From positions 124,001 to 188,000 of the forward strand of contig JADKKV010000007.1 in assembly GCA_016720345.1 (NCBI GenBank): 64,000 nucleotides of DNA, given 5' to 3'. The notes beneath the pieces were generated by a model. It ran no database searches and was not told the origin of the DNA. It saw only the letters and a list, made by a program, of their open reading frames with translations. The translations under genes and the position numbers were made by a program. This DNA is from Thermomonas sp. (lineage in GTDB: Bacteria > Pseudomonadota > Gammaproteobacteria > Xanthomonadales > Xanthomonadaceae). How positions within the stretch are numbered: position 1 is the stretch's first letter; each line of letters starts with the position of its first letter. Positions 16,493-26,574 of the stretch are shown in pieces.

Positions 16493-18514
16493 TCATTCGA
16501 ACACCGGCTTCACTTCGCCCGTCCCGACCGCCGTCAACCGCTCCACCAGGGTGGGCCAATCCACCTGCCGGTTGAAGCCGACCACGCCCAGGCGCGGGAT
16601 GCCGGCGCCTTCCACGATAGTAAAGGCGTTGTTGGCTGAATGCAGGCCGGACATCGCGCAGACCTCGTTCACCAGCCGGCAGCCGATGCCGATCCTGCGG
16701 TAGCCGAAATCGTCGAACAGGCCGATCAGCTGGCCTTGCAGGCTGCTCACGAAGCTGGCGTCACCGACGCTGCTGATCTCCTGCACCGCGCGCTGGCTGA
16801 TCCGCTGCGCCACGCCGGGGCGGGCATCGGTGATGAAGCGCGCATCGAACGCGACCGGCGTCCAGTCCACCAGGCGCAGGCCGGTGATGCGTCCGTCGAT
16901 GCGGCCGGTGATGCTGCCGAAGCCGAGCACTTCGGTCAGCGGCAGCAGGTCGAGATCATCCAGCGCGATGTCCGCGCTCAGGCTGGGCGCGCTACCGAAC
17001 GGGCGTTCCAGCGCCAGCGAGCTGAAAGCGACCTCGCCGTCGAACAACTGCATCGACAGGCCTCCGTCGAAATCGATGCGCTCATTCGCATAGCGCGCAT
17101 TCGGGATGGTCCCGCTCAGCCGGCCCTGGAACGCCGGCAGTCCGAGCGCTTCGGACACCCGGCCGAAATCGATGTCGTCCAGCACCAGCGCGAAGCGGAT
17201 GTCGGCACCGGCCTCGCCCTGCGGCGGGCGGATGGTGAGGTCGCGGAAGGTCATGCGTCCGCCGAGCAGCGGCACCACGGCGTCCTCGCGGAAGCGCAGC
17301 AGGCCGTCGGCGCTCGCGAACGGCAGGCGCGCGGCATCGAACTCCAGGCCGTACAGCTTGCCGCTGTTCCAGCGCAGCTCGCTTTGCACCGGCGCGCCGG
17401 CCGAATAGCGCACGTCGCCCTGCAGGCCATCGAACACGAAGCGTTCCTCCGGATCGCGCAGGTCCACGCCATCCAGCGACGCATCGGCGACCTGCAGCAA
17501 CCCGTCGCGCACCTGCACGCGCAGGTCCATCGCACCATGCAGGTCGACGCCGCCCATCCCGAACAGGCCCAGCCAGCCGGACAGGTAGCGTTGCCGCAGC
17601 GGCGCCATGTCGCCGCTGTGCACGCCGAGGTCGAGCGCCTGCAGGCTGGCATCGGTGGCGAAGCGGGCACTGCCCACGGCGGCGAGCGCATCGCCGTCGC
17701 GCCATTCGATGCGCGGCAGTTCCCAGCCTGCACCCGCGTGCTGCGTGGCATCGATGCGCAGGCCCACCGGCGAGGCCGGCAACGCGACATAGGTGTTGCC
17801 GGCCAGGAACTCGCCGCCCCGCAGTTCGCCATCCACCGCCAGCAACGACAGCGCCGGCGTTGTGCGGTAGTCGATCGCGAAACGGCCGCCGAGCTTTTCG
17901 CCGGCGATGGAAGCGTCGGCGGTTTCCAGCCCGATCCCGCGCAACGCGAGCGGACCCGAAATGCGCAGCGGGCGGCCGGCAGCAGCGTCGATGTCCAGCC
18001 GCGCATCCAGCTCGCCTGACGTGAAGCGCGCCTCCGGCCACGCCTTGGCCAGCAGCGCCTGCGCCCATTGCGCGGGCACGCGGGTGAGGTCGATCGTTGT
18101 CAGGTCCGGCGAAGCGGCATCGCGATCCAGCGCGATCCGCGCCTTGCCCTGCCCCAGCGAGGCATGGGTAGTCGCGGCATCAAGACGCACCGCCAGTTGC
18201 AGGGGTGCCGAGCGTCCGGAGCGCAACGCGCCCTCGCAACGCCAGCCGTCCTCGCCGTCGCGTTGCAGCGGGCAGCGCCAGTGGAGGTCGCGATAGCGGT
18301 AGCCGAGGTCGGGCGCATCGACGCGACCGGCCCACAGTTGCAGCTCGCCGGTGGAGGCACCCGCCGGCCAGTCCACCCGCACCCGCACCTGCTCGAGGGT
18401 CGCCACCGGGGTCACCACCCGGTCGATCCGCGCCTGCATGCCGCGCGCATCCGCCGGCGCCGCGCTCAGCGCGGCCAGCAGGGCCAGGGTTGCGGCTATG
18501 ATCGGTCGCGGCAT
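16493..18514 (-). CDS. YdbH-like AsmA-family envelope protein
   Basis: This 673-residue protein begins MPRPIIAATLALLAALSAAPADARG, a signal peptide or anchor. The rest is almost entirely alternating beta strands of the AsmA/YhdP/TamB/YdbH type, ending in the characteristic YdbH C-terminal region (IRFALVLDDIDFGRVSEALGL, SITGRIDGRITGLRL, QEISSVGDASF, FDDFGYRRIGIGCRL). Such proteins form periplasm-spanning hydrophobic grooves and are thought to move phospholipid to the outer membrane. The C-terminal domain normally works with YnbE, and only the DUF1318 lipoprotein gene follows here. The gene is divergent from the REC-Hpt gene, with 33 bases between start codons. Confidence 0.82.
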   Translation of the reverse strand: MPRPIIAATLALLAALSAAPADARGMQARIDRVVTPVATLEQVRVRVDWPAGASTGELQLWAGRVDAPDLGYRYRDLHWRCPLQRDGEDGWRCEGALRSGRSAPLQLAVRLDAATTHASLGQGKARIALDRDAASPDLTTIDLTRVPAQWAQALLAKAWPEARFTSGELDARLDIDAAAGRPLRISGPLALRGIGLETADASIAGEKLGGRFAIDYRTTPALSLLAVDGELRGGEFLAGNTYVALPASPVGLRIDATQHAGAGWELPRIEWRDGDALAAVGSARFATDASLQALDLGVHSGDMAPLRQRYLSGWLGLFGMGGVDLHGAMDLRVQVRDGLLQVADASLDGVDLRDPEERFVFDGLQGDVRYSAGAPVQSELRWNSGKLYGLEFDAARLPFASADGLLRFREDAVVPLLGGRMTFRDLTIRPPQGEAGADIRFALVLDDIDFGRVSEALGLPAFQGRLSGTIPNARYANERIDFDGGLSMQLFDGEVAFSSLALERPFGSAPSLSADIALDDLDLLPLTEVLGFGSITGRIDGRITGLRLVDWTPVAFDARFITDARPGVAQRISQRAVQEISSVGDASFVSSLQGQLIGLFDDFGYRRIGIGCRLVNEVCAMSGLHSANNAFTIVEGAGIPRLGVVGFNRQVDWPTLVERLTAVGTGEVKPVFE

Positions 18515-18547
18515 CCCGGCAGCATACAAACCCCGGATCGCGAAACC

Positions 18548-19258
18548 ATGAATCCCAGCCCGACTGCGTTGCCGCGCCTGCTGCTGGTCGAAGACGACCC
18601 GGTCAGCGCGGCGTTCCTGCGCGAAGCCGCGGCCGCGTTGCCGGCGCTGGTCGACGTCGCCGGCACGGTTGCCGAGGCCCTGTCCGCGGCCTCGATCCAG
18701 TGCCACGACCTGTACCTGATAGACGCCAACCTGCCTGACGGGCGCGGCGAGACCCTGCTGCAGGATTTGCGCGGGCGTGCGCCCGCGGCGCCGGCGCTGG
18801 CGCACACCGCCGCGCGCGACGCCCCCATGCGCGAACGCCTGCTGGCCGCGGGCTTCGTCGAAGTGCTGTGCAAGCCGCTGGCGGTGACCGAGCTGCATGC
18901 GGCGCTGCGCCGCCACCTCGAGCTGCCGCCACCGGCCTGCGGCAAGCAGCCGAACTGGGACGACGCCGCCGCGCTGCGCGCCGTCGGCGGCCAGCAGGCG
19001 CATGTGGAGGCCCTGCGCGGCCTGTTCCTCCGGGAACTGCCCGGCCAGCGCCAGCGCATCGAGGCCGCGGCGGCCTGCGGCGACGAGGAGGCGATCCGGG
19101 CAGAACTGCATCGGCTGGCCGCCAGTTGCGGCTTCGTCGGTGCGGCGAGGTTGGCGGACGCGGTGCGCGAACTGCAGGCGGCGCCGCGGGATGCGCGAGC
19201 CTTGCTGCGGTTCGGTCTCACCGCCAGCGACTTGCCTGGAGAAAAGGGGCCAGAGTGA
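18548..19258 (+). CDS. Stand-alone REC-Hpt phosphorelay protein
   Basis: This 236-residue protein has an N-terminal receiver domain (about 1-125) with the acidic pocket LLVEDDP, phospho-acceptor Asp in YLIDANLPDG and conserved Lys in VLCKPL. A C-terminal Hpt-like domain (about 135-225) carries the presumed phospho-His in ELHRLAASCGFVGAARLADAVRELQ. No histidine kinase gene is nearby, so it probably relays phosphate for an unlinked hybrid kinase. The last residues, GEKGPE, are encoded by one arm of a palindromic element. The identical residues end the convergent recO product, so the C-terminal tail looks acquired rather than ancestral. Confidence 0.85.
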   Translation: MNPSPTALPRLLLVEDDPVSAAFLREAAAALPALVDVAGTVAEALSAASIQCHDLYLIDANLPDGRGETLLQDLRGRAPAAPALAHTAARDAPMRERLLAAGFVEVLCKPLAVTELHAALRRHLELPPPACGKQPNWDDAAALRAVGGQQAHVEALRGLFLRELPGQRQRIEAAAACGDEEAIRAELHRLAASCGFVGAARLADAVRELQAAPRDARALLRFGLTASDLPGEKGPE

Positions 19259-19328
19259 AGTTTCCCGTTCGGCATCCTGGGCGTACGGGAGGCGCTCGAT
19301 GGGAAATTCACTCTGGCCCCTTTTCTCC
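19238..19328. repeat. Palindromic element forming the ends of two convergent genes
   Basis: Inverted arms 19238-19266 and 19301-19328 match over 28 bases with a single extra G. They flank a 34-base centre. Each arm reads into a TTTTCTCC tail, so on both strands a GGGGCCAGAGTGAA stem is followed by four T residues and the element could act as a bidirectional terminator. The left arm supplies the last codons and stop of the REC-Hpt gene, the right arm those of recO. The structure resembles short non-autonomous palindromic elements; a link to REP-associated transposases is inference. Confidence 0.85.
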
Positions 19329-20069
19329 CGGTTCCGCTGCCGGCCCCACTCGGCCCAGTCGCCCCAGTGCGCCCAGCATCTCCCAGGACTTCAAGCCGCG
19401 CCCACCGAGGGTGTGCAGCAGGATCGCGCGCAGCGGCAGGCGCAGGCTGGCGAGGACGTCGCGTTGCGGCATGGCGTCTGCCGCCAGTGCAAGCAGCGCC
19501 TCGCCCATCGCCGATTCGCGGCGTGCATCGTTGCGTTCGCCCAGCACCCGGCGCGGCCCGTGCTCCGGATCCAGCGTGTAGCGCGCGGCCGGATCCACCG
19601 CGCGCCCGTCGCCATCGATGTCGAAGGCGAAGCCGAAGCCCAGCGCCTCCAGCAGGTCGCGCTCGAAGCGGCGCAGGGTCCAGGCCAGCGCCTCGCCCTC
19701 GCGCAGGCGTTCGCGCGCCAGCCCGTAGGCGGCATGCAGGTCGGGCTGCGGGTCCTGCCGCGGGGCCAGCCGCAGGCACAGTTCATTGATGTAGAACGCG
19801 GCCATCACCGCATCGCCCTGCAGCAACGGGGCGGCATCGGTCGCTTCGGCGGTCGCGAGTTGCGCGAGTTCGCCGCGTTGCACTGCATCGAAGCGGATCG
19901 ACTGCAGCGGCTGCAGCGCGGCGCGCAGCACGTGGCGCTTCGCGCCCTGCACGCCACGCGCCACCAGGCCCACGCGGCCATGTTCGGCGCTCAGCACCTC
20001 GACCAGCAGGCTGGTCTCGCGCCATGGGCGCGCGTGCAGGACGAAGGCGGGTTCGGCGGTGTAGCGCAT
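19308..20069 (-). CDS. recO: DNA repair protein RecO
   Basis: RecO loads RecA with RecR and RecF on SSB-coated gaps. The 253-residue protein has the N-terminal OB-fold ([37 protein letters not shown]) and a helical C-terminal domain; the Cys zinc site seen in some RecO proteins is absent, which is common in proteobacteria. It is the last gene of the minus-strand run rpoE to era, 122 bases after the era stop. Its C-terminus (PGEKGPE) is written by the palindromic element at 19238-19328 and extends past the conserved domain. Confidence 0.93.
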   Translation of the reverse strand: MRYTAEPAFVLHARPWRETSLLVEVLSAEHGRVGLVARGVQGAKRHVLRAALQPLQSIRFDAVQRGELAQLATAEATDAAPLLQGDAVMAAFYINELCLRLAPRQDPQPDLHAAYGLARERLREGEALAWTLRRFERDLLEALGFGFAFDIDGDGRAVDPAARYTLDPEHGPRRVLGERNDARRESAMGEALLALAADAMPQRDVLASLRLPLRAILLHTLGGRGLKSWEMLGALGRLGRVGPAAEPGEKGPE

Positions 20070-20155
20070 GCCCTAGCGCCTCCACGTGGCCGAAGCGCAG
20101 GGGGAGGTTGGAACGGGGTGCTTTTCCATCGTAGACAAGTGCTACCCCTCCCCGG

Positions 20156-20176
20156 CCCTCCCCTGCTTCGCAAGGG
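20156..20176. repeat. 21-bp hairpin repeat, copy 1 (era-recO junction)
   Basis: The 21-base sequence CCCTCCCCTGCTTCGCAAGGG occurs here and again at 35711. The inner TGC-TTC-GCA and flanking C-rich/G-rich arms form a small hairpin. Both copies lie between two genes of the same operon, so the RNA hairpin would sit just before a downstream gene. It may be a dispersed xanthomonad repeat. Confidence 0.75.
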
Positions 20177-20191
20177 CGGGAAAAAGCCTCG

Positions 20192-21112
20192 TCAGTCGTG
20201 GTAGCCCAGCGAGCGCAGTGCGGCTTCGTCGTCGCTCCAGCCCTCGCGCACGCGCACCCAGGTCTGCAGGAACACCTTGCTGCCGAACAGGTGCTCCATC
20301 TGCTGGCGCGCGCGGCTGCCGATCTCGCGCAGGCGCTCGCCGCCCTTTCCGATCACGATCGCCTTCTGGCCGTCGCGTTCGACCCAGACCACCGCATCGA
20401 TGCGGTAGATCGGCTGGCGGCCGGTCAGGTCTTCCTCGAATTTCTCGACCTCGACCGTGGTCGCGTACGGCAGTTCCTCGCCGAGCTGGCGCATCAGCTG
20501 CTCGCGCACCAGTTCGCCGGCCAGGAAGCGCTGGCTCTTGTCGGTGATCTCGTCCTCGGCATACATCGGCGGCGCTTCCGGCACCAGCGCCAGCAGCGTT
20601 TCGACCAGCGACTCCAGGCCCTTGCGCTTGAGCGCAGACAGCGGGTGCACGGCGGCGAAATCGCGGCCATCGCTGACCTTGGCGATGAACGGCAGCAGCG
20701 CCCCCTTGTCCTTGACCTTGTCGACCTGGTTCACCACCAGCACCACCGGCATGCCGGCCGCGTGCAGGGCGTCGTAGGCCAGTCCGTCCTCGGCATCCCA
20801 GCGCCCGGCCTCGACCACCAGCACCGCCGCATCCACCCCTTCCAGGGCGCCGCGGGCGGCACGGTTCATCATCCGGTTCATCGCCTTGCCCGAGCGCTTG
20901 CCCTGTTCGCCGTGGATGCCGGGCGTGTCCACCAGCTGCAGCTGGCCGCCGGGGAAGGTGGCGATGCCAAGCAGCCGGTGGCGCGTGGTCTGCGGCCGGT
21001 TGGAGGTGATGCTGATCTTGGCCCCGACCAGCGCGTTGACCAGGGTCGACTTGCCGACGTTCGGGCGGCCGATCACCGCCACCGCCCCGCTACGCTGCTT
21101 TTCGTTGCTCAT
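20192..21112 (-). CDS. era: GTPase Era, ribosome assembly factor
   Basis: Era is an essential GTPase that binds the 3' end of 16S rRNA during 30S maturation. The 306-residue protein has G1 GRPNVGKS, G2 region TTRHRL, G3 DTPG, G4 NQVDK and the C-terminal KH domain with the [18 protein letters not shown] motif. The ATG at 21112 overlaps the rnc stop by four bases (ATGA). The rnc-era-recO order is widely conserved. Confidence 0.98.
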   Translation of the reverse strand: MSNEKQRSGAVAVIGRPNVGKSTLVNALVGAKISITSNRPQTTRHRLLGIATFPGGQLQLVDTPGIHGEQGKRSGKAMNRMMNRAARGALEGVDAAVLVVEAGRWDAEDGLAYDALHAAGMPVVLVVNQVDKVKDKGALLPFIAKVSDGRDFAAVHPLSALKRKGLESLVETLLALVPEAPPMYAEDEITDKSQRFLAGELVREQLMRQLGEELPYATTVEVEKFEEDLTGRQPIYRIDAVVWVERDGQKAIVIGKGGERLREIGSRARQQMEHLFGSKVFLQTWVRVREGWSDDEAALRSLGYHD

Positions 21113-21786
21113 GCTTCGATGATCCGTAACGCGGCATCCGCCGCCTGTTGTTCGGCGGCACGGCGCGAACTGCCCTCGCCCTCGCTGTGCACCGAGGGTT
21201 CGCGCAGCGTGCAGCCCACCCGGAACGTGCGTGCGTGGTCGTCGCCGCCCTCTTCCAGCAGGGCGTATTGCGGCAGCGGCTTGCCGCGCGCCTGCACCCA
21301 TTCCTGCAGCCGTGTCTTCGCGTCCTTGCCGACCTTGTTCGGCGGCGGCAGCGCGGCGATCAAGGGCTCGAACCACGGCAGCACCGCCGCGCGGCAGGCC
21401 TCGAAGCCGGCGTCCAGGTGGATCGCGGCGACCAGCGCCTCCAGCGCGTCGGCCAGGATCGAATCGCGGCGATGGCCGCCGGTCTTGAGTTCGCCGGGGC
21501 CGAGCACGAGGCTGTCGCCAAGGTCGAGCCCGCGGGCGATCGCGGCCAGCGCGGATTCCCTCACCAGTTCGGCGCGCGCACGCGTCAGCGCGCCCTCGTC
21601 GGCCTTCGGCCAGTACCGGTAAAGCGCCTCGGCGACGAACTGGTTGACCAGCGCGTCGCCGAGGAACTCCAGGCGTTCGTTGTGCGGGCTGCCGGCGCTG
21701 CGATGGGTCAGCGCCTGCCGCAGCAGGCCCGGGTCGGTGAAGTCATGGCCGGCGAACGTGTCGATGCGGTCAGGGCGCGGCGCCAC
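21109..21786 (-). CDS. rnc: Ribonuclease III
   Basis: RNase III cleaves double-stranded RNA in rRNA processing and mRNA control. The 225-residue protein shows the catalytic signature [10 protein letters not shown], the second acidic cluster [15 protein letters not shown], and a C-terminal dsRNA-binding domain ([33 protein letters not shown]). The frame starts with GTG at 21786, overlapping the DUF4845 gene by 17 bases, which suggests tight translational coupling. It precedes era. Confidence 0.97.
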   Translation of the reverse strand: MAPRPDRIDTFAGHDFTDPGLLRQALTHRSAGSPHNERLEFLGDALVNQFVAEALYRYWPKADEGALTRARAELVRESALAAIARGLDLGDSLVLGPGELKTGGHRRDSILADALEALVAAIHLDAGFEACRAAVLPWFEPLIAALPPPNKVGKDAKTRLQEWVQARGKPLPQYALLEEGGDDHARTFRVGCTLREPSVHSEGEGSSRRAAEQQAADAALRIIEA

Positions 21787-22150
21787 GCCTCACTTCCTGT
21801 TGCGCATTGAACTTGCCGACGACGTCGAGGTTGGCGAACAGGACCTCGCGTCGCTCGTAGGCCACCGTGAGGTTGTAGCCGGCATCGGTGGATTCGATCT
21901 TCAGCATCTCCGGCTTGACGATGGAGACGTAGTCGATCGTCATGTGCCGGGTGAACATCGCGCGGATCTTGTCCTTCGGGGCGGTGGCCGCGCCTTCCTC
22001 CTTGGCGATGCTGGCGAGCGCCTTCTCGACCGAATAGAACTCGATGTACATCGGCACGATCTTCATGCCGCAGTAAATGAAGAACATGACCACCGACAGG
22101 GTGATCAGGAATCCGAGCATGGTCATGCCGCTTTGCTTGCGATTCTTCAT
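21770..22150 (-). CDS. DUF4845 single-pass membrane protein
   Basis: This 126-residue protein begins with a short basic N-terminus (MKNRKQSG) and a membrane helix ([21 protein letters not shown]). A periplasmic domain of about 95 residues of the DUF4845 family follows. The family has no firm function, but it is conserved between lepB and rnc in many beta- and gammaproteobacteria, which hints at a link with protein export or envelope assembly. It is 15 bases downstream of lepB. Confidence 0.9.
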   Translation of the reverse strand: MKNRKQSGMTMLGFLITLSVVMFFIYCGMKIVPMYIEFYSVEKALASIAKEEGAATAPKDKIRAMFTRHMTIDYVSIVKPEMLKIESTDAGYNLTVAYERREVLFANLDVVGKFNAQQEVRRGAAP

Positions 22151-22165
22151 GTTCCCTCTCCGTGG

Positions 22166-22972
22166 TTATGGAATTTTGGTGCCGATCCTCGAGGCATCGA
22201 CCTTGCGCGCGGAACTCCAGTCGAAGTTCATCCAGACCAGGAACGCCTTGCCGCGCAGGTTCGCCTCCGGCAACACGCCCCAGAACCGGCTGTCCTCGCT
22301 GTTGTCGCGATTGTCGCCCATGACGAAATAATGCCCCGCCGGCACCTTCCAGTCACCTTCGCCCTGTCCCTGCGGGATGAACGGCAGATCCTGGCGCTCG
22401 AGGACAAAGTGCGGACGCCCGGGCAAGCCCTCGGTCAGCTTGGATGCTCCGGTCTCGCGCGCGCCCTGGCCAACGCCTTCGTACAGGCCCTCGGCGCGGT
22501 ACGGCAGCTCGCGGCCGTTCACCGTCACCTTGTTGTCGTGGTAGCCGATGGTGTCCCCCGGCAACCCGACCACCCGCTTGATCCAGTCCTCGCGAGGGTG
22601 GTGCGGCGGCCGGAACACGGCCACGTCGCCGCGCTGCGGCTCGCCGTTGTCCAGGAACTTCTTGTTGGTGATCGGCCAGCGCAGGCCGTAGGCGAACTTG
22701 TTGACCAGGATGAAATCGCCGATCAGCAGGGTCGGCATCATCGAGCTGGACGGGATCCGGAACGGCTCCGCGACGAAGCTGCGCAGGCCCAGCACCAGCG
22801 CCAGGATCGGGAAGAAGGCCTTGGCGTAGTCGACCACCACCGGCTCCTTCGCCTCCTCCAGCACCCCGGCGGCGGCGGCCCGGCGCTTGGCCAGGAACAG
22901 CTTGTCCAGCAGCCAGACGAGGCCGGTCAGGGCGGTCAGCGAGACCAGGATCGTTTCGAACCACACCATCAT
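22166..22972 (-). CDS. lepB: Signal peptidase I
   Basis: LepB removes signal peptides at the outer face of the inner membrane. The 268-residue protein has two N-terminal membrane segments (about 5-25 and 50-70). The catalytic Ser is in RIPSSSMMPTL and the catalytic Lys in DWIKRVVGLPGD; the C-terminal box GDNRDNSEDSRFWG is intact. It lies between lepA and DUF4845 in the rpoE-to-recO run, the classic lepA-lepB pairing. Two adjacent ATGs (22972, 22969) are possible starts. Confidence 0.97.
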   Translation of the reverse strand: MMVWFETILVSLTALTGLVWLLDKLFLAKRRAAAAGVLEEAKEPVVVDYAKAFFPILALVLGLRSFVAEPFRIPSSSMMPTLLIGDFILVNKFAYGLRWPITNKKFLDNGEPQRGDVAVFRPPHHPREDWIKRVVGLPGDTIGYHDNKVTVNGRELPYRAEGLYEGVGQGARETGASKLTEGLPGRPHFVLERQDLPFIPQGQGEGDWKVPAGHYFVMGDNRDNSEDSRFWGVLPEANLRGKAFLVWMNFDWSSARKVDASRIGTKIP

Positions 22973-23000
22973 GCCGCGTTCTCCGGGAGTTGCATCGCGC

Positions 23001-24809
23001 TCACTTGTTGTCCATCTGCAGCACGGCGAGGAAGGCTTCCTGCGGGATTTCCACGCTTCCCACCTGCTTCATCCGCTTCTTGCCCGCCTTCTGCTTCTCC
23101 AGCAGCTTCTTCTTGCGCGTCGCATCGCCACCGTAGCACTTGGCCAGCACGTTCTTGCGCATCGCCTTGACCGTGGTGCGGGCGATGATCTGCGCGCCGA
23201 TCGCGGCCTGGATGGCCACGTCGAACATCTGCCGCGGGATCAGCTCCTTCATCTTCTCGGTCAGCTCGCGGCCGCGGCGGTCGGCGTGGCTGCGGTGGAC
23301 GATGATGCTCAGCGCGTCCACCTTGTCGCCGTTGATCAGGGTGTCCACCCGCACGAACGGGCCGGCCTCGAAGCGCAGGAAGTGGTAGTCCAGCGAGGCA
23401 TAGCCGCGGCTCACCGACTTCAGCTTGTCGAAGAAGTCCAGCACCACCTCGGCCATCGGCAGTTCGTAGCTGACCTGCACCTGGCTTGCCATGTAGGTGA
23501 TGCCGACCTGCACGCCGCGCTTTTCCTCGCACAGCTTGATCACGTTGCCGATGTAGTCGGGCGGGGTCAGGATGTTGGCGCGGATGATCGGCTCGCGGAT
23601 CTCCTCCACCTGGTTGATCGGCGGCAGCTTGGCCGGGTTGTCCATCGACACGATGCCGCCATCGGTCTTCAGGACTTCGTAGACCACGGTCGGCGCGGTG
23701 CTGATCAGGTTGAGGTCGTACTCGCGTTCCAGCCGCTCCTGCACGATCTCCATGTGCAGCATGCCGAGGAAGCCGCAGCGGAAGCCGAAGCCCATCGCCT
23801 CCGAGCTTTCCGGCTCGAAGCGCAGCGCGGCGTCGTTCAGGCGCAGCTTGTCCAGCGCCTCGCGCAGGTCCGGGTAGTCCTCGGCATCGACCGGGAACAG
23901 GCCGGCGAACACGCGCGGCTGCATTTCCTGGAAGCCCGGCAGCGGGCCCGGGGCCGGATCGCCCGCCAGGGTCAGGGTGTCGCCCACCGGCGCGCCGTGC
24001 ACGTCCTTGATCGAGGCGTGCACCCAGCCCACCTCGCCGGCGCCGAGCTTCGCCAGTTCCTTGCGCTTGGGGGTGAACACGCCGACCTTGTCGACCTGGT
24101 GGGTGCGCCCGGTGGACATCACCAGCAGCTTGTCGCCGGGCTTGATCTCGCCCTGCATGACGCGCACCAGGCTGACCACGCCCAGGTAGTTGTCGAACCA
24201 CGAGTCGATGATCAGCGCCTGCAGCTTGTCGGTGTCGCGCGGCTGCGGCGGCGGGATGCGCTGGACGATCGCTTCCAGCACGTCGCCGACGTTCAGGCCG
24301 GTCTTGGCGCTGATGGCGACCGCGTCGGCGGCATCGATGCCGATCACCGCCTCGATCTCTTCCTTGACCTTGTCGATGTCGGCGGTCGGCAGGTCGATCT
24401 TGTTCAGCACCGGCACCACTTCCAGGCCCTGCTCCACCGCGGTGTAGCAGTTGGCGACCGATTGCGCCTCCACGCCCTGCGCGGCATCGACCACCAGCAG
24501 CGCGCCTTCGCAGGCCGCCAGCGAGCGCGAAACTTCGTAGCTGAAGTCCACGTGGCCTGGGGTGTCGATGAAGTTCAGCTGGTAGGTCTTGCCATCCTTC
24601 GCGGTGTACGGCAGCGAGACCGACTGCGCCTTGATGGTGATCCCGCGCTCGCGCTCGATCGGGTTGGAGTCGAGTACCTGCGCCTCCATCTCGCGGTCCT
24701 GCAGGCCGCCGCAGAGCTGGATGATGCGATCGGCCAGGGTCGACTTGCCATGGTCGACGTGGGCGATGATCGAGAAGTTGCGGATGAACCGCATGGCGTC
24801 GTGCTGCAT
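23001..24809 (-). CDS. lepA: Translation elongation factor 4 (LepA)
   Basis: EF4 is a ribosome-associated GTPase involved in initiation/elongation quality control. The protein, about 600 residues long, has G1 AHVDHGKST, the RGITIKAQ switch, DTPGH and NKIDLP, followed by the EF-G-like domains and the LepA-specific C-terminus rich in Lys ([19 protein letters not shown]). Starts at ATG 24809 ([11 protein letters not shown]) or 24794 (MRFIRN) fit the family; the further upstream frame is not conserved. A possible extended -10 promoter lies about 80 bases upstream. Confidence 0.97.
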   Translation of the reverse strand: MQHDAMRFIRNFSIIAHVDHGKSTLADRIIQLCGGLQDREMEAQVLDSNPIERERGITIKAQSVSLPYTAKDGKTYQLNFIDTPGHVDFSYEVSRSLAACEGALLVVDAAQGVEAQSVANCYTAVEQGLEVVPVLNKIDLPTADIDKVKEEIEAVIGIDAADAVAISAKTGLNVGDVLEAIVQRIPPPQPRDTDKLQALIIDSWFDNYLGVVSLVRVMQGEIKPGDKLLVMSTGRTHQVDKVGVFTPKRKELAKLGAGEVGWVHASIKDVHGAPVGDTLTLAGDPAPGPLPGFQEMQPRVFAGLFPVDAEDYPDLREALDKLRLNDAALRFEPESSEAMGFGFRCGFLGMLHMEIVQERLEREYDLNLISTAPTVVYEVLKTDGGIVSMDNPAKLPPINQVEEIREPIIRANILTPPDYIGNVIKLCEEKRGVQVGITYMASQVQVSYELPMAEVVLDFFDKLKSVSRGYASLDYHFLRFEAGPFVRVDTLINGDKVDALSIIVHRSHADRRGRELTEKMKELIPRQMFDVAIQAAIGAQIIARTTVKAMRKNVLAKCYGGDATRKKKLLEKQKAGKKRMKQVGSVEIPQEAFLAVLQMDNK

Positions 24810-24887
24810 GGACAGGGGGCTGCTTCTGGCGGCGACGGCAGCGAGGTCGCAGCCGGCTGCACTGCTAAGTGCGGGGGTAAACGCGGC

Positions 24888-24896
24888 ATTATCGCA
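24888..24896 (-). promoter_or_regulatory. Possible extended -10 promoter for lepA
   Basis: The minus strand reads TGCGATAAT, an extended -10 (TGn plus GATAAT), in the 128-base gap between degP and lepA. No good -35 box is seen, as expected of extended -10 promoters. The same nonamer occurs before rpmF and before tRNA-Val in this window. Confidence 0.45.
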
Positions 24897-24937
24897 CAGC
24901 CCCGCCCGCGCCCCGTGGGGCGCAGGCGCCGCCAGGC

Positions 24938-26494
24938 TCACTCCCCGGCCGGATTGACGGTGATGTACTGGGTCCCGCCGCCGCGCCGGACCAGCAGCAT
25001 CACCGCCTGCCCGGCCTTCAGCCCGCGCAGCTGCGCATTGAGCGCGCCGGCGCTGCCGACGTCGTTGCGGCCCACCGCCAGCACCACGTCGCCGGGGCGC
25101 AGCCCGGCTTCGCGCGCGGCCAGCCCCTCGACCCGCGCGACCAGTACGCCCTCGCCCGGCTGCAGGCCCAGGCGGCTGCGCTGCTGCGCATCCATGTCCT
25201 CGCCGACGATGCCCAGCGGATTCGCCAGCGCCGCGGCGGCCGGCGGCTGGCCGGGCTCACGGCCGGCGTCTTCGCCCGCGCCTGCCACGCGTTCGTCGAG
25301 GGTGTTGAGGGTCGCGGTGACGGTGCGCGGCTTGCCGTCGCGGACCAGTTCCACCGTCACCCGGGTGCCCGGCGCCATCGCGCCGACGATCGGCGGCAGG
25401 TCGCTGGACTCCTGGATGGCTTGTCCGTTGACGCTGCGGATCACGTCCTGGCGCAGGATCCCCGCGCGCGCCGCCGGGCTTCCCGGCTGCACGTCGGCGA
25501 CCAGCGCGCCGTTGCCGTCGGCGATGCCGAGCAGCTTGGCCTGGTCGCGGTCCATTGCCTGGATCACCACGCCCAGTTGCCCGCGGGTCACCTTGCCGGT
25601 GGCCTTGAGCTGCTGCACCGCGTTCATCGCCACGTCGATCGGAATGGCGAAGCTCACGCCCATGTAGCCACCGGAATTGCTGAAGATCTGCGAGTTGATG
25701 CCGACCACCTGGCCGCGGGTGTCCAGCAGCGGGCCGCCGGAGTTGCCGCGGTTGATCGCCACGTCGGTCTGGATGAACGGCACGTAGCGCTGGTTCGCAT
25801 AGGGATTGGCGCGGCCGACCGCGCTGACGATGCCGGCTGTCACGGAGTGATCGAGGCCGAACGGCGAACCGATCGCGACCACCCACTGGCCCGACTTCAG
25901 CGCCTTGGAATCACCGATGCGCAGGGTGGGCAGGCCCGTCGCGGCGATCTTCAGCAGGGCCACGTCCGACTGCTCGTCGCTGCCGACCACCCTGGCCACG
26001 AACTCACGGCGGTCGGACAGCTTGATCCGCACGGTGTCCGCGCCCTCGACCACGTGGTGGTTGGTCAGCACGTAGCCGTCGGCGGAAATGATGAAGCCGG
26101 TGCCCTGGGAGACCCCGCGCGGACGTGCGCCGGGCATGCCGGGGGCGCCCGGCATCGGCATGCCATCGGGGCCGAAGAAGCGCCGGAAGAATTCCGGGAT
26201 CTCTTCATCGCCGGGCTGCTGCGGCTGCGCCCGCTGGGCGTCGGCGGCACGCGGCTTTCCGCCCACTTCGGCCTGGATGCTGACCACCGCCGGGCCGACC
26301 TGGTCGACCAGGCGGGTGAAGTCCGGCAGCCCGACCACCAGCTCCGGCGCCGGCGCGGTTGCCTGCGCCTGTTGCGCGTGCGCGGACGAATACCAGCCGG
26401 CGCCACTGCCGATGGCCAGGGCCAGCGCGGCGGACAGCAGCAGCATCGAAGGACGCCGGGGACGAGGGACGCAGACGGGGGTGGGAACGGACAT
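24938..26494 (-). CDS. degP: Periplasmic serine protease Do (DegP/MucD type)
   Basis: This 518-residue periplasmic protease-chaperone degrades misfolded envelope proteins. A signal peptide ([25 protein letters not shown]) is preceded by about 16 residues. The trypsin-like domain has its triad in TNHHVV (His), SDVALLK (Asp) and RGNSGGPL (Ser). A Gly/Pro/Met-rich segment ([19 protein letters not shown]) forms the LA-loop region. Two PDZ domains follow (about 290-380 and 410-510). It is the third gene of rpoE-rseA-degP, so its expression should rise with sigma-E activity. rseB is missing from this operon. Confidence 0.95.
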   Translation of the reverse strand: MSVPTPVCVPRPRRPSMLLLSAALALAIGSGAGWYSSAHAQQAQATAPAPELVVGLPDFTRLVDQVGPAVVSIQAEVGGKPRAADAQRAQPQQPGDEEIPEFFRRFFGPDGMPMPGAPGMPGARPRGVSQGTGFIISADGYVLTNHHVVEGADTVRIKLSDRREFVARVVGSDEQSDVALLKIAATGLPTLRIGDSKALKSGQWVVAIGSPFGLDHSVTAGIVSAVGRANPYANQRYVPFIQTDVAINRGNSGGPLLDTRGQVVGINSQIFSNSGGYMGVSFAIPIDVAMNAVQQLKATGKVTRGQLGVVIQAMDRDQAKLLGIADGNGALVADVQPGSPAARAGILRQDVIRSVNGQAIQESSDLPPIVGAMAPGTRVTVELVRDGKPRTVTATLNTLDERVAGAGEDAGREPGQPPAAAALANPLGIVGEDMDAQQRSRLGLQPGEGVLVARVEGLAAREAGLRPGDVVLAVGRNDVGSAGALNAQLRGLKAGQAVMLLVRRGGGTQYITVNPAGE

Positions 26495-26574
26495 CGTGGA
26501 CGAATCCTCGGTCGCGGTGGTGGTGGTTCGGGCGGTGGATGGAACTGGAATCAGGAAGCTGTGCCGGGGGCCGC

